Source: Tritonibacter mobilis (GTDB taxonomy: Bacteria > Pseudomonadota > Alphaproteobacteria > Rhodobacterales > Rhodobacteraceae). Taken from it: 64,000 nt of DNA. How positions within the stretch are numbered: position 1 is the stretch's first letter; each line of letters starts with the position of its first letter. Both the position numbers and the translations under genes were made by a program. The notes beneath the pieces are model-generated. The model saw nothing but the letters and a program-made list of their open reading frames with translations. It was not told the DNA's origin and did no database searches. Positions 47,193 to 55,037 of the stretch are shown here, in pieces. The stretch lies in NCBI RefSeq assembly GCF_001681715.1, contig NZ_LNWY01000003.1:248001-312000 (forward strand), read 5' to 3'.

Positions 47193-48614
47193 CTATTCCA
47201 GCGCCATTGGCTCTGTGTCACCACTGTCTTCTAGGTGCCAGACCGCGTGCCAAGTGCCACCGGTGCGCCGCAATTCCAGATAGTTGCGTTCTGCGGTGTA
47301 GCGGTGTTTTTGCCCCGGAAGCGGATGGATGCGGATCGGATGCCCCGACACCGGCGCATCGCCCAGACCGGCAAGCGTGCCAAGACTGCGCGCATAACCC
47401 TGTGGCGGCGCGCGATGCGCAATGCCCGAAGCCACAAGCTGATGCACGCGCATCTCATCGGGGCCCATCTCTGCGCGGGTGGCAAGGTGGATTTCTCCCG
47501 ACAGAACCGTCACCGGGGCCGTCTCGCGCCACTTCAGAACCTGTTTCAGCATCCGCACCCATTCGTCGCGATGCGCGCGGCTTTGCCATTGGTCGCGCAG
47601 GTCATCCTCGTATTTCTGCATCGTCGGGATCATCATCATGAGCCCCTCAACCAACGAGAGCCGCGGCCCCAGCAAAGGCACGCTGGAGATCAGGAAAGTA
47701 TGCTCCGTGCCCGGCTCCATGGCCTCGGTGGCGGACCAGCCATAGGCTCCCATGACCTGACGCCGTCCCCGCTCGGCGCGCAAATCCGGTGCCAGCAACG
47801 TCACCCCTGGTAAGGCCCGCTGCCACGAAAGCGAAGTGCCGGTCTTATCCAGAAACAGATCGGGGATATCGGCCTCGACGGCGGCGTGCTGAAACAAGAG
47901 GTACATTTCCCGTGCCACCCGGTAGAGACATTGGCCCACTTCTGAGTAGGTTTTGCTCCGGTAGAGCGATCCCCAGCCGTCACAAATATCGTGATCGTCC
48001 CAGATCGCCAGCGTTGGCACCCGTGCCATAATCCATCTGGGTGCCTCGCCAAACAGGGCCTGCACATATCGCTCGGCAAAGCGCTGGCGCAAATGATCCG
48101 CCAGATCCTCCAGTTCTTCGGCGTTGCGGGGGCGATCCGCTTTGTCTGGCCAGGCTTCGCTGAGGGGATGGCCCTGCGTGGCCTCATCGGCGTAGATTTG
48201 ATCGCCCCCTTGCAAAAGCAGCGCAAAAGGCGCGCGGCGATGCGCGTCACACATATGCGCCCACATCAGGTTGCGCTCTTCCTGATCGCGGTCCAGATCC
48301 CCTTCTTCCTCGCCATTGCAGGAGGCAAAGGCGATGCGCATGTCGCCTGTCAGGTCGGTCTGCACGCTATAGCTCTGATCGCCGAGGTGATAGGTGCCGT
48401 TGCTTTGCGTGAGGGTGAAATCATAGCGCCAGATGGCGTTGCGACCGATCTCTCGCAAGAGTTTTGGTGCGTGCTGCGCGTCACCCGCTTCCAACAGATC
48501 GGGCTCTTCGCCAATCGGGAGCAAGACCATTGCTGCAACCTGCAGCGCGTCACCCTTGAGCCCCCGATAATACAGGATAGGCCCCAGCCGCGCCGCTTCG
48601 AATTCAACAGTCAT
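47193..48614 (-). CDS. PhoD-like alkaline phosphatase / metallophosphatase
   Basis: The 473-residue protein has the PhoD-type metal sites: FASCNGEEEGD near 90, LLLQGGDQIYADEA, the IWDDHDICDGWGS motif near 200, and LSGEIHLATRAEM near 395. No twin-arginine signal is present, so unlike classical PhoD it is probably cytoplasmic. It cleaves phosphodiesters or monoesters with metal help; the substrate is unknown. I chose MTVEFEA at 48614 (GAGGG upstream), since the 66 codons further upstream have no domain. Confidence 0.85.
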   Translation of the reverse strand: MTVEFEAARLGPILYYRGLKGDALQVAAMVLLPIGEEPDLLEAGDAQHAPKLLREIGRNAIWRYDFTLTQSNGTYHLGDQSYSVQTDLTGDMRIAFASCNGEEEGDLDRDQEERNLMWAHMCDAHRRAPFALLLQGGDQIYADEATQGHPLSEAWPDKADRPRNAEELEDLADHLRQRFAERYVQALFGEAPRWIMARVPTLAIWDDHDICDGWGSLYRSKTYSEVGQCLYRVAREMYLLFQHAAVEADIPDLFLDKTGTSLSWQRALPGVTLLAPDLRAERGRRQVMGAYGWSATEAMEPGTEHTFLISSVPLLGPRLSLVEGLMMMIPTMQKYEDDLRDQWQSRAHRDEWVRMLKQVLKWRETAPVTVLSGEIHLATRAEMGPDEMRVHQLVASGIAHRAPPQGYARSLGTLAGLGDAPVSGHPIRIHPLPGQKHRYTAERNYLELRRTGGTWHAVWHLEDSGDTEPMALE

Positions 48615-48925
48615 ATGTCCCTCTTCTCGGTTGAGCGCGGTGTCGTTTGTCCAGACATAGGGTCTGATCTGCAGCGTGGAAACCCTCAGACACATTTGCC
48701 CCGGATCACATACGCGCCATCGGTCTATGAGGGAACGCGACCTGCGCTTCCGGGTTCCGAGAATTCCAAACTCGCGCCCTGCCCAGACCCGGCATCCCGA
48801 CAGATACCTCAAGCGGTTTCGAATGCTGACGCATCCGACCGGAGCGCAGGCGCGCGGCCTGGCGGCCGCGCGCCTGCGCTCTCCTCAATAACCGATCTGT
48901 TGCTTTATCTGAGGCAATCCGTGCT
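48615..48925. other. 311-bp non-coding gap with a very stable hairpin
   Basis: No convincing gene is seen on either strand. It holds the upstream region of the PhoD-like gene and, at 48842-48881, an 18-bp perfect inverted repeat listed separately. Short open frames here lack ribosome sites. Confidence 0.6.
48842..48881. repeat. perfect 18-bp inverted repeat with 4-nt loop
   Basis: Arms GAGCGCAGGCGCGCGGCC (48842-48859) and its exact reverse complement (48864-48881) flank TGGC. The stem is almost all G and C. It lies 45 bp past the stop of the FAH-family gene (minus strand), so it may be its terminator, but no T-run follows. Confidence 0.9.
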
Positions 48926-49624
48926 TCAGGTCACCTGAACCACAAGCGGTGTAAGCCCCTCATATGTCAGCTCTAACCTGTCGCCCGGCACCACCGGACC
49001 CACTCCCGAGGGCGTACCGGTCAGGATCACATCACCTGCAGCCAATGTGTAATACTGCGACAGATGCGCAATCATTTCCGGAATTTTCCAGATCATCTGG
49101 TTGAGGTCGCCTTGCTGGCGTGGCTCTCCGTTGACCATGAGTGTCAGCTCACCCGCCTCAGGGTGGCCAAGCGCGCTGGCCGGGGTCAGAGGGGCCACGG
49201 GCGCGGCATGTTCGAAGGATTTGCCGATTTCCCATGGGCGGCCCGCCTTTTTGGCGATGCCTTGTAAGTCACGCCTCGTCATGTCGAGCGCCAGCGCATA
49301 GCCCCAGACGTGATCGAGCGCGTCCTCCTGCGCGATGTTCCGGCCTCCCTTGCCCAGCGCCACCAACAGTTCTGCCTCGTGGTGGACGTCATTGCTCATC
49401 ACCGGATAGGGAAAACGGCCAGACGTATCGAGGCTGTCGGGGGTTTTCTGAAAGAAGAAAGGGGGTTCGCGGTCAGGATCATGACCCATCTCAATCGCAT
49501 GGGCGGCGTAATTACGGCCAATACAATAGACCCGGCGCACGGGAAAGACCGCCGCGCTGCCCGCAATGGGTAATGCGGCTTGTGGCGGTGGCGCAATGAC
49601 ATATTCGGGCTGCGAGGCAGGCAT
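48926..49624 (-). CDS. fumarylacetoacetate hydrolase (FAH) family protein
   Basis: The 232-residue enzyme has the FAH fold: YCIGRNYAAHAIEMG near residue 35, the metal-ligand region DVHHEAELLVALGKGG with the conserved E-x-E type acids near 80, and the C-terminal LTGTPSGVGPVVPGD. Members of this short type are acylpyruvate hydrolases or maleyl/fumarylpyruvate hydrolases. The exact substrate is not readable. AAAAGGA lies about 7 nt before the ATG. Confidence 0.86.
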   Translation of the reverse strand: MPASQPEYVIAPPPQAALPIAGSAAVFPVRRVYCIGRNYAAHAIEMGHDPDREPPFFFQKTPDSLDTSGRFPYPVMSNDVHHEAELLVALGKGGRNIAQEDALDHVWGYALALDMTRRDLQGIAKKAGRPWEIGKSFEHAAPVAPLTPASALGHPEAGELTLMVNGEPRQQGDLNQMIWKIPEMIAHLSQYYTLAAGDVILTGTPSGVGPVVPGDRLELTYEGLTPLVVQVT

Positions 49625-49636
49625 AAGCGATCCTTT

Positions 49637-49657
49637 TCTCTTTGTTACAAAAAGAGA
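49637..49657 (-). promoter_or_regulatory. inverted repeat just upstream of the FAH-family gene
   Basis: Arms TCTCTTT and AAAGAGA are separated by 7 nt. The site ends 13 bp before the start codon of the FAH-family gene. It may be an operator or a hairpin that hides the ribosome site. The regulator is unknown. Confidence 0.45.
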
Positions 49658-49788
49658 TAGAGGCTTTGACTGCGCAGGCCAAGGCTTGACGCGCCAGACA
49701 TGTGCCGATCAAGATCCGCCCGCCCGCCCCCCTGTGGCACGCAGCCACAACGCCCACTTAACACATTGATAATCATGCGGAATGCCCA

Positions 49789-49824
49789 CTGACCTATTGT
49801 TTCGCGTGCTAAACAATAGGTCAG
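49789..49824. repeat. perfect 14-bp inverted repeat, AT-rich
   Basis: CTGACCTATTGTTT and AAACAATAGGTCAG are separated by 8 nt. It lies between the end of the BCCT gene (stop at 49886, minus) and the FAH-family gene. It may be the BCCT terminator (62 bp after the stop) or a regulator site for the next gene. Confidence 0.8.
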
Positions 49825-49885
49825 GAACATTGCCTTTTTAGCAAGCGCCACTTGCGACGACGCGCGGGTTTCAAACCTGAAAGGT

Positions 49886-51553
49886 TTACTCGCCCGCAAT
49901 CTGATCCGCAGTCACAGGCAACCCCGCGCGTCCGCGGATGCTGTCACGGATGATTGCCTTGATCAAAGCCACCCCCATCAGTGCCATCACAACGGAGAAC
50001 GGCAATGCGCCGATAATCATTGCGGTTTGAATTGCACCAAGCCCGCCTATAATCAGCAAGGCCCCCACAACCAGGGCCAGTGCCGCCCCCCAAAAGATAA
50101 TATGCGGCCGCGCCTTTGGCCCCTCATCCCCTGCGGCATTGATGGTGTTGATGATCAACACGGCAGAATCTGCGGAGGTGACCAGATAGGTCATCAACAG
50201 GATCGCCACCACGACCGAGAACGCCCAAGCGAGCCCATCACTCAGCAAAACCGCAAGCGTTGCATAAAGCTGATCGGAGAGCCCCGTACCAAGAATTGCG
50301 CCCTCTGCCACACCAGAAAGCTCCAGATCAATGGCCGTGCCGCCGATCAGGGCGAACCAGACGAAACACATCACGGACGGCACCAACATCGCACCAAAGA
50401 CATATTCGCGGATGGTGCGTCCACGTGAAATTCGGGCAAGGAACAGGCCGACAAATGGCGCAAATGCGATCCACCATGCCCAGTAAAAGATGGTCCAGCT
50501 GCCTTGCCAGCTCTCTAGAGCGGCACCGGTGGCAGTGCCATCATCACTCCAGACCGTGACCAACATGCGAGGAAACGCAACGAGGTAGTCATAAAGCCCG
50601 GTCGCCAGCGCAGAAAGACCAAACACGGTCGAGCCAAAAAACAGGAAAAAAGCGAGCAGAAAGACGCTCAGCGCCATATTGATATTGGAGAGCCACTTGA
50701 TCCCCTTGCCCACGCCGGAAAGAGCCGAAAGGGTCGAGGCGCCCATGATAATCACCAGCGACAGAACGATCGCCACCACAGAGGCCTTTTGCGTGCCGTC
50801 AGCCTCTGTCACCAAAAGCCAGTCCCCAAAACCGATACGGCTGAGGCCCGCGACAAATTGCTCGACGCCAAAGCCAAGCGTTTGCGCCACGCCAAGCACG
50901 GTTGCAATGACCGCAACCACATCCACCGCGTGCCCCGCGTATCCCGACAGTCGATCCCCGAACAAAGGTGTCAGTGCCGACCGGATCGTGAGCGGCAACC
51001 CACGGCGATATGCAAAAAATGCCAACGCCAGACCGGTCAACGCGTAGGCCCCCCAAGGTGACAGCCCCCAATGCAAGAAGGCCCATTTATAGGCCGAACG
51101 CACCGTTTCTGCGCTGCCTCCTTCGACCAGGCCCTTGATGACATCGGGGTTGTTTTGGAAATGATAGATCGGCTCTCCGGTGGCATAGGTCAAAACACCA
51201 ATCCCCATGCCCGCACCAAACATCATCGAGAACCACGAAAACGCCGAGAATTCTGGCCTCTCATGCTCTGCACCCAGCCGCAAACGACCCGATGTGGGCC
51301 AGATCGCAAGCCCAAGGCTGACCACCACGAAAAAGGCCACAACATAAACATACCAGTAATTGAAACTGGCAAGGATCACCCCGTTGAGATGCGACAGCAC
51401 GCCTGCCGCTTGATTGGGAAAGGCCACGGCCCACAAGATCAGGGCAGCCACAAGGATTTTGGCCGTGATGGTCACATCCTTGGTAAAGCCTTTGTAAAAC
51501 CCGCTATCGGCAGTTTTGATCTCTAGCTCCGTCAAAGGAGGTTTAAGCGGCAT
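49886..51553 (-). CDS. BCCT family transporter (betaine/choline/carnitine type)
   Basis: The 555-residue inner-membrane protein has 12 predicted helices. It contains MMFGAGMGIGVLTYATGEP, the Gly-rich TM3 segment of sodium-coupled BCCT carriers. The family signature WTIFYWAWWIAFAPFVGLFLARISRGRTIREY near residue 345-375 carries the Trp box that binds quaternary amines. It takes up an osmolyte such as glycine betaine, choline or DMSP; which one is not decidable. GAGG precedes the start by about 10 nt. It is divergent from a glucosylglycerate synthesis pair, placing uptake and synthesis of osmolytes together. Confidence 0.93.
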   Translation of the reverse strand: MPLKPPLTELEIKTADSGFYKGFTKDVTITAKILVAALILWAVAFPNQAAGVLSHLNGVILASFNYWYVYVVAFFVVVSLGLAIWPTSGRLRLGAEHERPEFSAFSWFSMMFGAGMGIGVLTYATGEPIYHFQNNPDVIKGLVEGGSAETVRSAYKWAFLHWGLSPWGAYALTGLALAFFAYRRGLPLTIRSALTPLFGDRLSGYAGHAVDVVAVIATVLGVAQTLGFGVEQFVAGLSRIGFGDWLLVTEADGTQKASVVAIVLSLVIIMGASTLSALSGVGKGIKWLSNINMALSVFLLAFFLFFGSTVFGLSALATGLYDYLVAFPRMLVTVWSDDGTATGAALESWQGSWTIFYWAWWIAFAPFVGLFLARISRGRTIREYVFGAMLVPSVMCFVWFALIGGTAIDLELSGVAEGAILGTGLSDQLYATLAVLLSDGLAWAFSVVVAILLMTYLVTSADSAVLIINTINAAGDEGPKARPHIIFWGAALALVVGALLIIGGLGAIQTAMIIGALPFSVVMALMGVALIKAIIRDSIRGRAGLPVTADQIAGE

Positions 51554-51972
51554 GACGGTGAGTCCTCTCTGTTGGAATAGCGGTACATTGGGGCACGCAT
51601 GCGCCTGTACCTTTTGGTTGCCACCGCAGCATGAATGCGCGTGTGGATTGCATAAGCGTCCTGCTTTGCCAGGGCGCGCGCCCGTGATGATCCGACAAGA
51701 ATTCGCGCCAATGCGTCATGACACTGGTCCGTGATTTCGACAGATGTCGCGAAGCTGAAAGCCCTGTCGTAAAGCCGCATATGCTTCTTTGCTGCGGCGC
51801 GGCGAATCTCAAACCTCCGTTGATCTGCACAAAAAACATGCAGTTTTTGAAATTTGCTGCATTTGGGATCACGGCGCAGGCGGGGATCTTTGCGCCGGTC
51901 GGATCTGCTCCTTAGGCTTGAAGCAGCCCCTGAACGCGCCTTGTTGGTGCGGCCTTACACAGAGACCACCCT
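51554..51972. promoter_or_regulatory. 419-bp divergent control region between the BCCT and phosphatase genes
   Basis: No convincing gene is seen. An 82-codon frame on the minus strand overlaps the BCCT start but lacks a ribosome site. The region has an inverted repeat, ATGCAG (51838-51843) and CTGCAT (51857-51862), with a 13-nt spacer, and a GGCGCA/TGCGCC hairpin near 51870-51900. It should hold promoters for both osmolyte operons. Confidence 0.5.
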
Positions 51973-52752
51973 ATGCCCCGGCTTCTTGTTTTCAGCGATC
52001 TCGACGGCACATTGCTGGATCACACAACATACAGCTATGCCCCTGCCCGTCCGGCCTTGGCGGCGCTGCGCGCGCGGGATGCTCTGGTGATCCTTGCGAG
52101 CTCAAAAACCGCAGCGGAAATGCTGCCATTGCATCAAGAGCTTGATCTGGGCGCGGCTCCGATGATCGTGGAAAACGGGGCCGCCTGCCTGACCCCGACA
52201 GAGATTGACGGTCGTGATACGGTCTACCGTAAACTACGCGCCTTGCTGTCCACTCTCGACGCGCCGTTCAAGGGATTTGGCGATATGTCAGTGGATGAGG
52301 TCGCCACGCTCACCGGGTTGCCACGCCCTGCCGCTGCCCGTGCCAAAGCCCGCCAGTTCAGCGAACCGGGCCTTTGGCAGGGGGACGCGGATCAAAAGGC
52401 ACAGTTCATCGCCGAGCTGGCACAAGCGGGGATCACCGCCCAAGAGGGCGGGCGGTTTCTGACGCTGTCTTATGGCGCGTCAAAAGCCGATCAGATGCAG
52501 CGCATCTGTCGTCAGAATGCGCCCTGTTTTACCATTGCTCTGGGTGACGCGCCTAATGATGCCGAGATGATCGCTGCTGCGGATCGCGGCGTTTTGGTGC
52601 GCAACGACCATGGCCCGGACCTTGCCGATTTCCCGATTGGCGCGCGCATTTCACGCACCGACCTGCCGGGCCCAGAGGGCTGGTGCGCCGCAATCCTGCG
52701 CCTCCTCTGCGACTGGGACCAATACCAAAAAGGAGCTGCACGCCATGGCTGA
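51973..52752 (+). CDS. glucosyl/mannosyl-3-phosphoglycerate phosphatase (HAD family)
   Basis: The 259-residue HAD hydrolase of the mannosyl-3-phosphoglycerate phosphatase group has FSDLDGTLLDHTTYSY (nucleophile Asp and general acid), the LASSKTAAEM motif II, and ALGDAPNDAEMIAAADRG motif III/IV. It removes phosphate from glucosyl-3-phosphoglycerate or mannosyl-3-phosphoglycerate to give the compatible solute glucosylglycerate or mannosylglycerate. It overlaps the synthase gene by 8 bp, so the two steps are produced together. Confidence 0.87.
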   Translation: MPRLLVFSDLDGTLLDHTTYSYAPARPALAALRARDALVILASSKTAAEMLPLHQELDLGAAPMIVENGAACLTPTEIDGRDTVYRKLRALLSTLDAPFKGFGDMSVDEVATLTGLPRPAAARAKARQFSEPGLWQGDADQKAQFIAELAQAGITAQEGGRFLTLSYGASKADQMQRICRQNAPCFTIALGDAPNDAEMIAAADRGVLVRNDHGPDLADFPIGARISRTDLPGPEGWCAAILRLLCDWDQYQKGAARHG

Positions 52753-53971
52753 CTTTCATCAGAACGGCAATATCGCCCAATTCCATAACCTGCGCAGCCG
52801 TCCGGTCGAGGAATTGGAGTATGAACTCACAACCTTTGCCCAGACCCGCAAAATCTCTCTGATTCTGCCCTGTCTTTATTCGGAACTTGAAGGCCCTGCC
52901 CTGCGCCCCATCCTCGATGAACTGGCCCGCGTCCCCTATCTGCACCACGTCGTGATCGGTCTGGACCGCGCCAATGAGGCTGAGTACCGCCACGCCCGCA
53001 GATATTTCTCCTCCCTGCCCCAAAACCATCGGGTGCTGTGGAACGACAGCCCAAGGATGCAGAACCTGGGCACACGTCTCGCCGAACAGGGGCTCGCCCC
53101 GCCAGAGCCGGGCAAAGGCAAAAACGTCTGGTCCTGCATCGGGTATCTTCTGGCACAGGCCGAGAGTTCGGTTGTGGCCATCCATGATTGCGACATCACC
53201 ACCTATTCCAAGGAAATGCTGGCGCGGCTGGTTTATCCGGTGGCGCATCCGGCGTTCTCCTATCAACTCTCCAAAGGGTATTATGCCCGCGTCGGCGGCA
53301 GCAAACTGAATGGCCGCGTCTCACGCCTGCTGGTCTCTCCACTGCTGATCGCGCTCAAACGCACGATTGGCGATCGCGACTACATCGACTACCTGCGCAG
53401 CTTTCGCTACCCGCTCTCTGGTGAAATGGCTCTGCGCGCGCCCTTATTGCCAGATCTGCGCATCCCCTCGGACTGGGGGCTGGAAATCGGCGTCCTGTCG
53501 GAGGCTTGGCGAAACCTGGGCCGCAAGGCGGTCTGTCAGGTGGAAATTGCCGACAATTACGACCACAAACACCAATCCCTCAGCCCCGAGGACGCCTCCG
53601 CAGGGCTCAACCGGATGTCGACGGATATCTGCAAGGCTATCTTTCGCAAACTCGCCGCCGATGGCACGGTCTTTACCCCCAATGTGTTTCGCACATTAAA
53701 GGCGACCTATTATCGCTCGGCTCTCGATCTGCTGGAGGCCTATTCTCACGACGCCATCATGAATGGCTTAGACATGGACCGCCACGGCGAAGAAAAAATG
53801 GTCGAGATGTTTGCCAATAACATCATGAGCGCAGGGCAGGTGTTTCTGGACAACCCCCATGAAACCCCCTTCATCCCGAATTGGAATCGTATCCATTCCG
53901 CCAATCCGAGCTTCCTTGCGGACCTCAAAGCCGCCGCCCTCGCGGATGAGGCGGACTACGCCCCGGGATAA
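52745..53971 (+). CDS. gpgS: glucosyl-3-phosphoglycerate synthase (GT81-like glycosyltransferase)
   Basis: The 408-residue GT-A enzyme joins NDP-glucose to 3-phosphoglycerate. Visible motifs are the N-terminal ISLILPCLYSELEGPAL, the metal-binding DCDITTYSKEM near residue 155, the acceptor loop RYPLSGEMALRAPLL (PLAGE-type motif of GpgS) near 222, and WGLEIGVLSEAW near 247. The ATG at 52745 has AAGGAG 9 nt upstream and overlaps the phosphatase gene. Its stop codon lies in the loop of the terminator at 53959. GpgS versus a mannosyl enzyme is judged by motif only. Confidence 0.87.
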   Translation: MADFHQNGNIAQFHNLRSRPVEELEYELTTFAQTRKISLILPCLYSELEGPALRPILDELARVPYLHHVVIGLDRANEAEYRHARRYFSSLPQNHRVLWNDSPRMQNLGTRLAEQGLAPPEPGKGKNVWSCIGYLLAQAESSVVAIHDCDITTYSKEMLARLVYPVAHPAFSYQLSKGYYARVGGSKLNGRVSRLLVSPLLIALKRTIGDRDYIDYLRSFRYPLSGEMALRAPLLPDLRIPSDWGLEIGVLSEAWRNLGRKAVCQVEIADNYDHKHQSLSPEDASAGLNRMSTDICKAIFRKLAADGTVFTPNVFRTLKATYYRSALDLLEAYSHDAIMNGLDMDRHGEEKMVEMFANNIMSAGQVFLDNPHETPFIPNWNRIHSANPSFLADLKAAALADEADYAPG

Positions 53972-53980
53972 TCCGGGGCG
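53959..53980. terminator. hairpin with the gpgS stop codon in its loop
   Basis: Perfect 8-bp stem CGCCCCGG (53959-53966) and CCGGGGCG (53973-53980). The loop GATAAT contains the gpgS stop TAA. It sits between convergent gpgS and the GNAT gene. Confidence 0.65.
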
Positions 53981-53997
53981 CAGTCCTGTCAATGTGA

Positions 53998-54489
53998 TCA
54001 CCCAAACGCTGGATGATAGGCGACCTCTCCCTGTGGGATGTCACCGCGCAAAGCACGCGCCATGAAATACACCGCAGGCACACCCGGCAAAACCAGCCCT
54101 GCTCGCGCGGCAAACCCGAAGCGTGCGTAATACGCAGGCTCACCGAGCAAAACCACGCCAGCGGCGCCCGCTTGTTCAAGGTGCTCAAGCCCCGCGCGGA
54201 TCAGCGCAGATCCAATCCCCTTCCCTTGTCGCGCTGGCAATACAGACACCGGCCCGAGCCCCAGCCAGCCCAGATCCTCACCAGAGATGGTGACGGGTGA
54301 AAAGGCCACATGGCCAAGGATCTCCCCCGCTTCCTCGGCAACCAAAGACAACTGCAAGGCCCCCGCGTCACGCAACCGTTTCACGATCATTGGCTCGCTG
54401 CCATCCCCATGTGGATGATCCGCAAAGGCCACAGCCGTCAGATCATGTATCGCGGCCTCATCTGCGCGTCTTTCCTGTCGAATATGCAT
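53998..54489 (-). CDS. GNAT family N-acetyltransferase (YhbS-like)
   Basis: The 163-residue acetyltransferase has GHVAFSPVTISGEDLGWLGLGPVSVLP as the beta4-beta5 segment and the acetyl-CoA loop RQGKGIGSALIRAGL near residue 85-100. GEPAYYARFGF is typical of YhbS-like proteins. The substrate is unknown. It lies in the glucosylglycerate region on the strand opposite gpgS, downstream of a YjhX-family gene. Confidence 0.88.
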   Translation of the reverse strand: MHIRQERRADEAAIHDLTAVAFADHPHGDGSEPMIVKRLRDAGALQLSLVAEEAGEILGHVAFSPVTISGEDLGWLGLGPVSVLPARQGKGIGSALIRAGLEHLEQAGAAGVVLLGEPAYYARFGFAARAGLVLPGVPAVYFMARALRGDIPQGEVAYHPAFG

Positions 54490-54499
54490 TCAAAACCCT

Positions 54500-54555
54500 T
54501 TCTTCTAACTCCAAATATCCCGGGGAGCGCGAGGGGCTGGCCCCTCGCATACCCA
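54500..54555 (+). repeat. dispersed palindromic repeat, copy 1
   Basis: The unit is TTCTTCTAAC, a short gap, AAATATCCCGG, then a GCGAGGGG/CCCCTCGC hairpin. The copy at 58170-58218 shares the left part and a shorter hairpin of the same sequence type. Copy 1 lies between the GNAT start and the yjhX stop. Confidence 0.8.
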
Positions 54556-54595
54556 CACGAGCGTGAGAGAGCCGCCCCCCACGCTCCCCCTCACG

Positions 54596-54853
54596 TCATC
54601 GATTGTCCAACTGTGATCGCACCGAACGCCGCCCCTTGTCTGAGATCCGATAAGGGCTGGAGCACTTGCTCTCTACAAGCCGCTTACGCCGGAGTTTCTG
54701 AAAAATCTCGAGCGTGCAATTGGTCAGGATCAGCCCGTCACGGGTATAACAGATCACCTCTGTGACCCGACCATTGGCGGCGCGTTCATAAAGGATGCGC
54801 CCACCCTGCGCCAACGCGTGCAACACGCGCTGTTCATTTTTGGAAATATTCAT
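54596..54853 (-). CDS. YjhX family protein
   Basis: The 85-residue basic protein is recognised as YjhX/UPF0386 by ISKNEQRVLHALAQGGRI at the start, EVICYTRDGLILTNCTLE and LRRKRLVESKCSSPYRISDKG. The fold is winged-helix-like. E. coli YjhX has been proposed as a toxin partner of YjhQ, a GNAT protein. Here too a GNAT gene follows about 105 bp downstream on the same strand, which makes a toxin-antitoxin-like pair possible. I chose MNISKNEQ at 54853; the longer frame adds 38 Arg-rich residues with no domain. Confidence 0.82.
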   Translation of the reverse strand: MNISKNEQRVLHALAQGGRILYERAANGRVTEVICYTRDGLILTNCTLEIFQKLRRKRLVESKCSSPYRISDKGRRSVRSQLDNR

Positions 54854-54924
54854 CGAATGTTGCCTGTGATTGAACCACGTCAAACCGGCACGCGCACGCC
54901 AAAGCGCCGCGCCTGCGCGGGTGC

Positions 54925-54952
54925 GACAGGTTTCGGGTGAGCCGAACCTGTC
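54925..54952 (-). terminator. candidate terminator after the GH13 phosphorylase
   Basis: GACAGGTTTCGG pairs with CCGAACCTGTC with one bulge and a 5-nt loop, about 86 bp beyond the phosphorylase stop on the minus strand. No T-run follows. Confidence 0.4.
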
Positions 54953-55037
54953 AGCGGGTGGTTGCAATCTCCAACATCAACAATTCCCTAGTCTAGAGGG
55001 GCATTTGCCCTCTCGTATCACCGCAAAGGCCCCTGCC

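Noticed and set aside
51532-51780. 82-codon minus-strand ORF upstream of the BCCT gene
   Set aside because: No ribosome site, overlap with the BCCT start in another frame, and no recognisable motif. Kept only as a note in the gap description.
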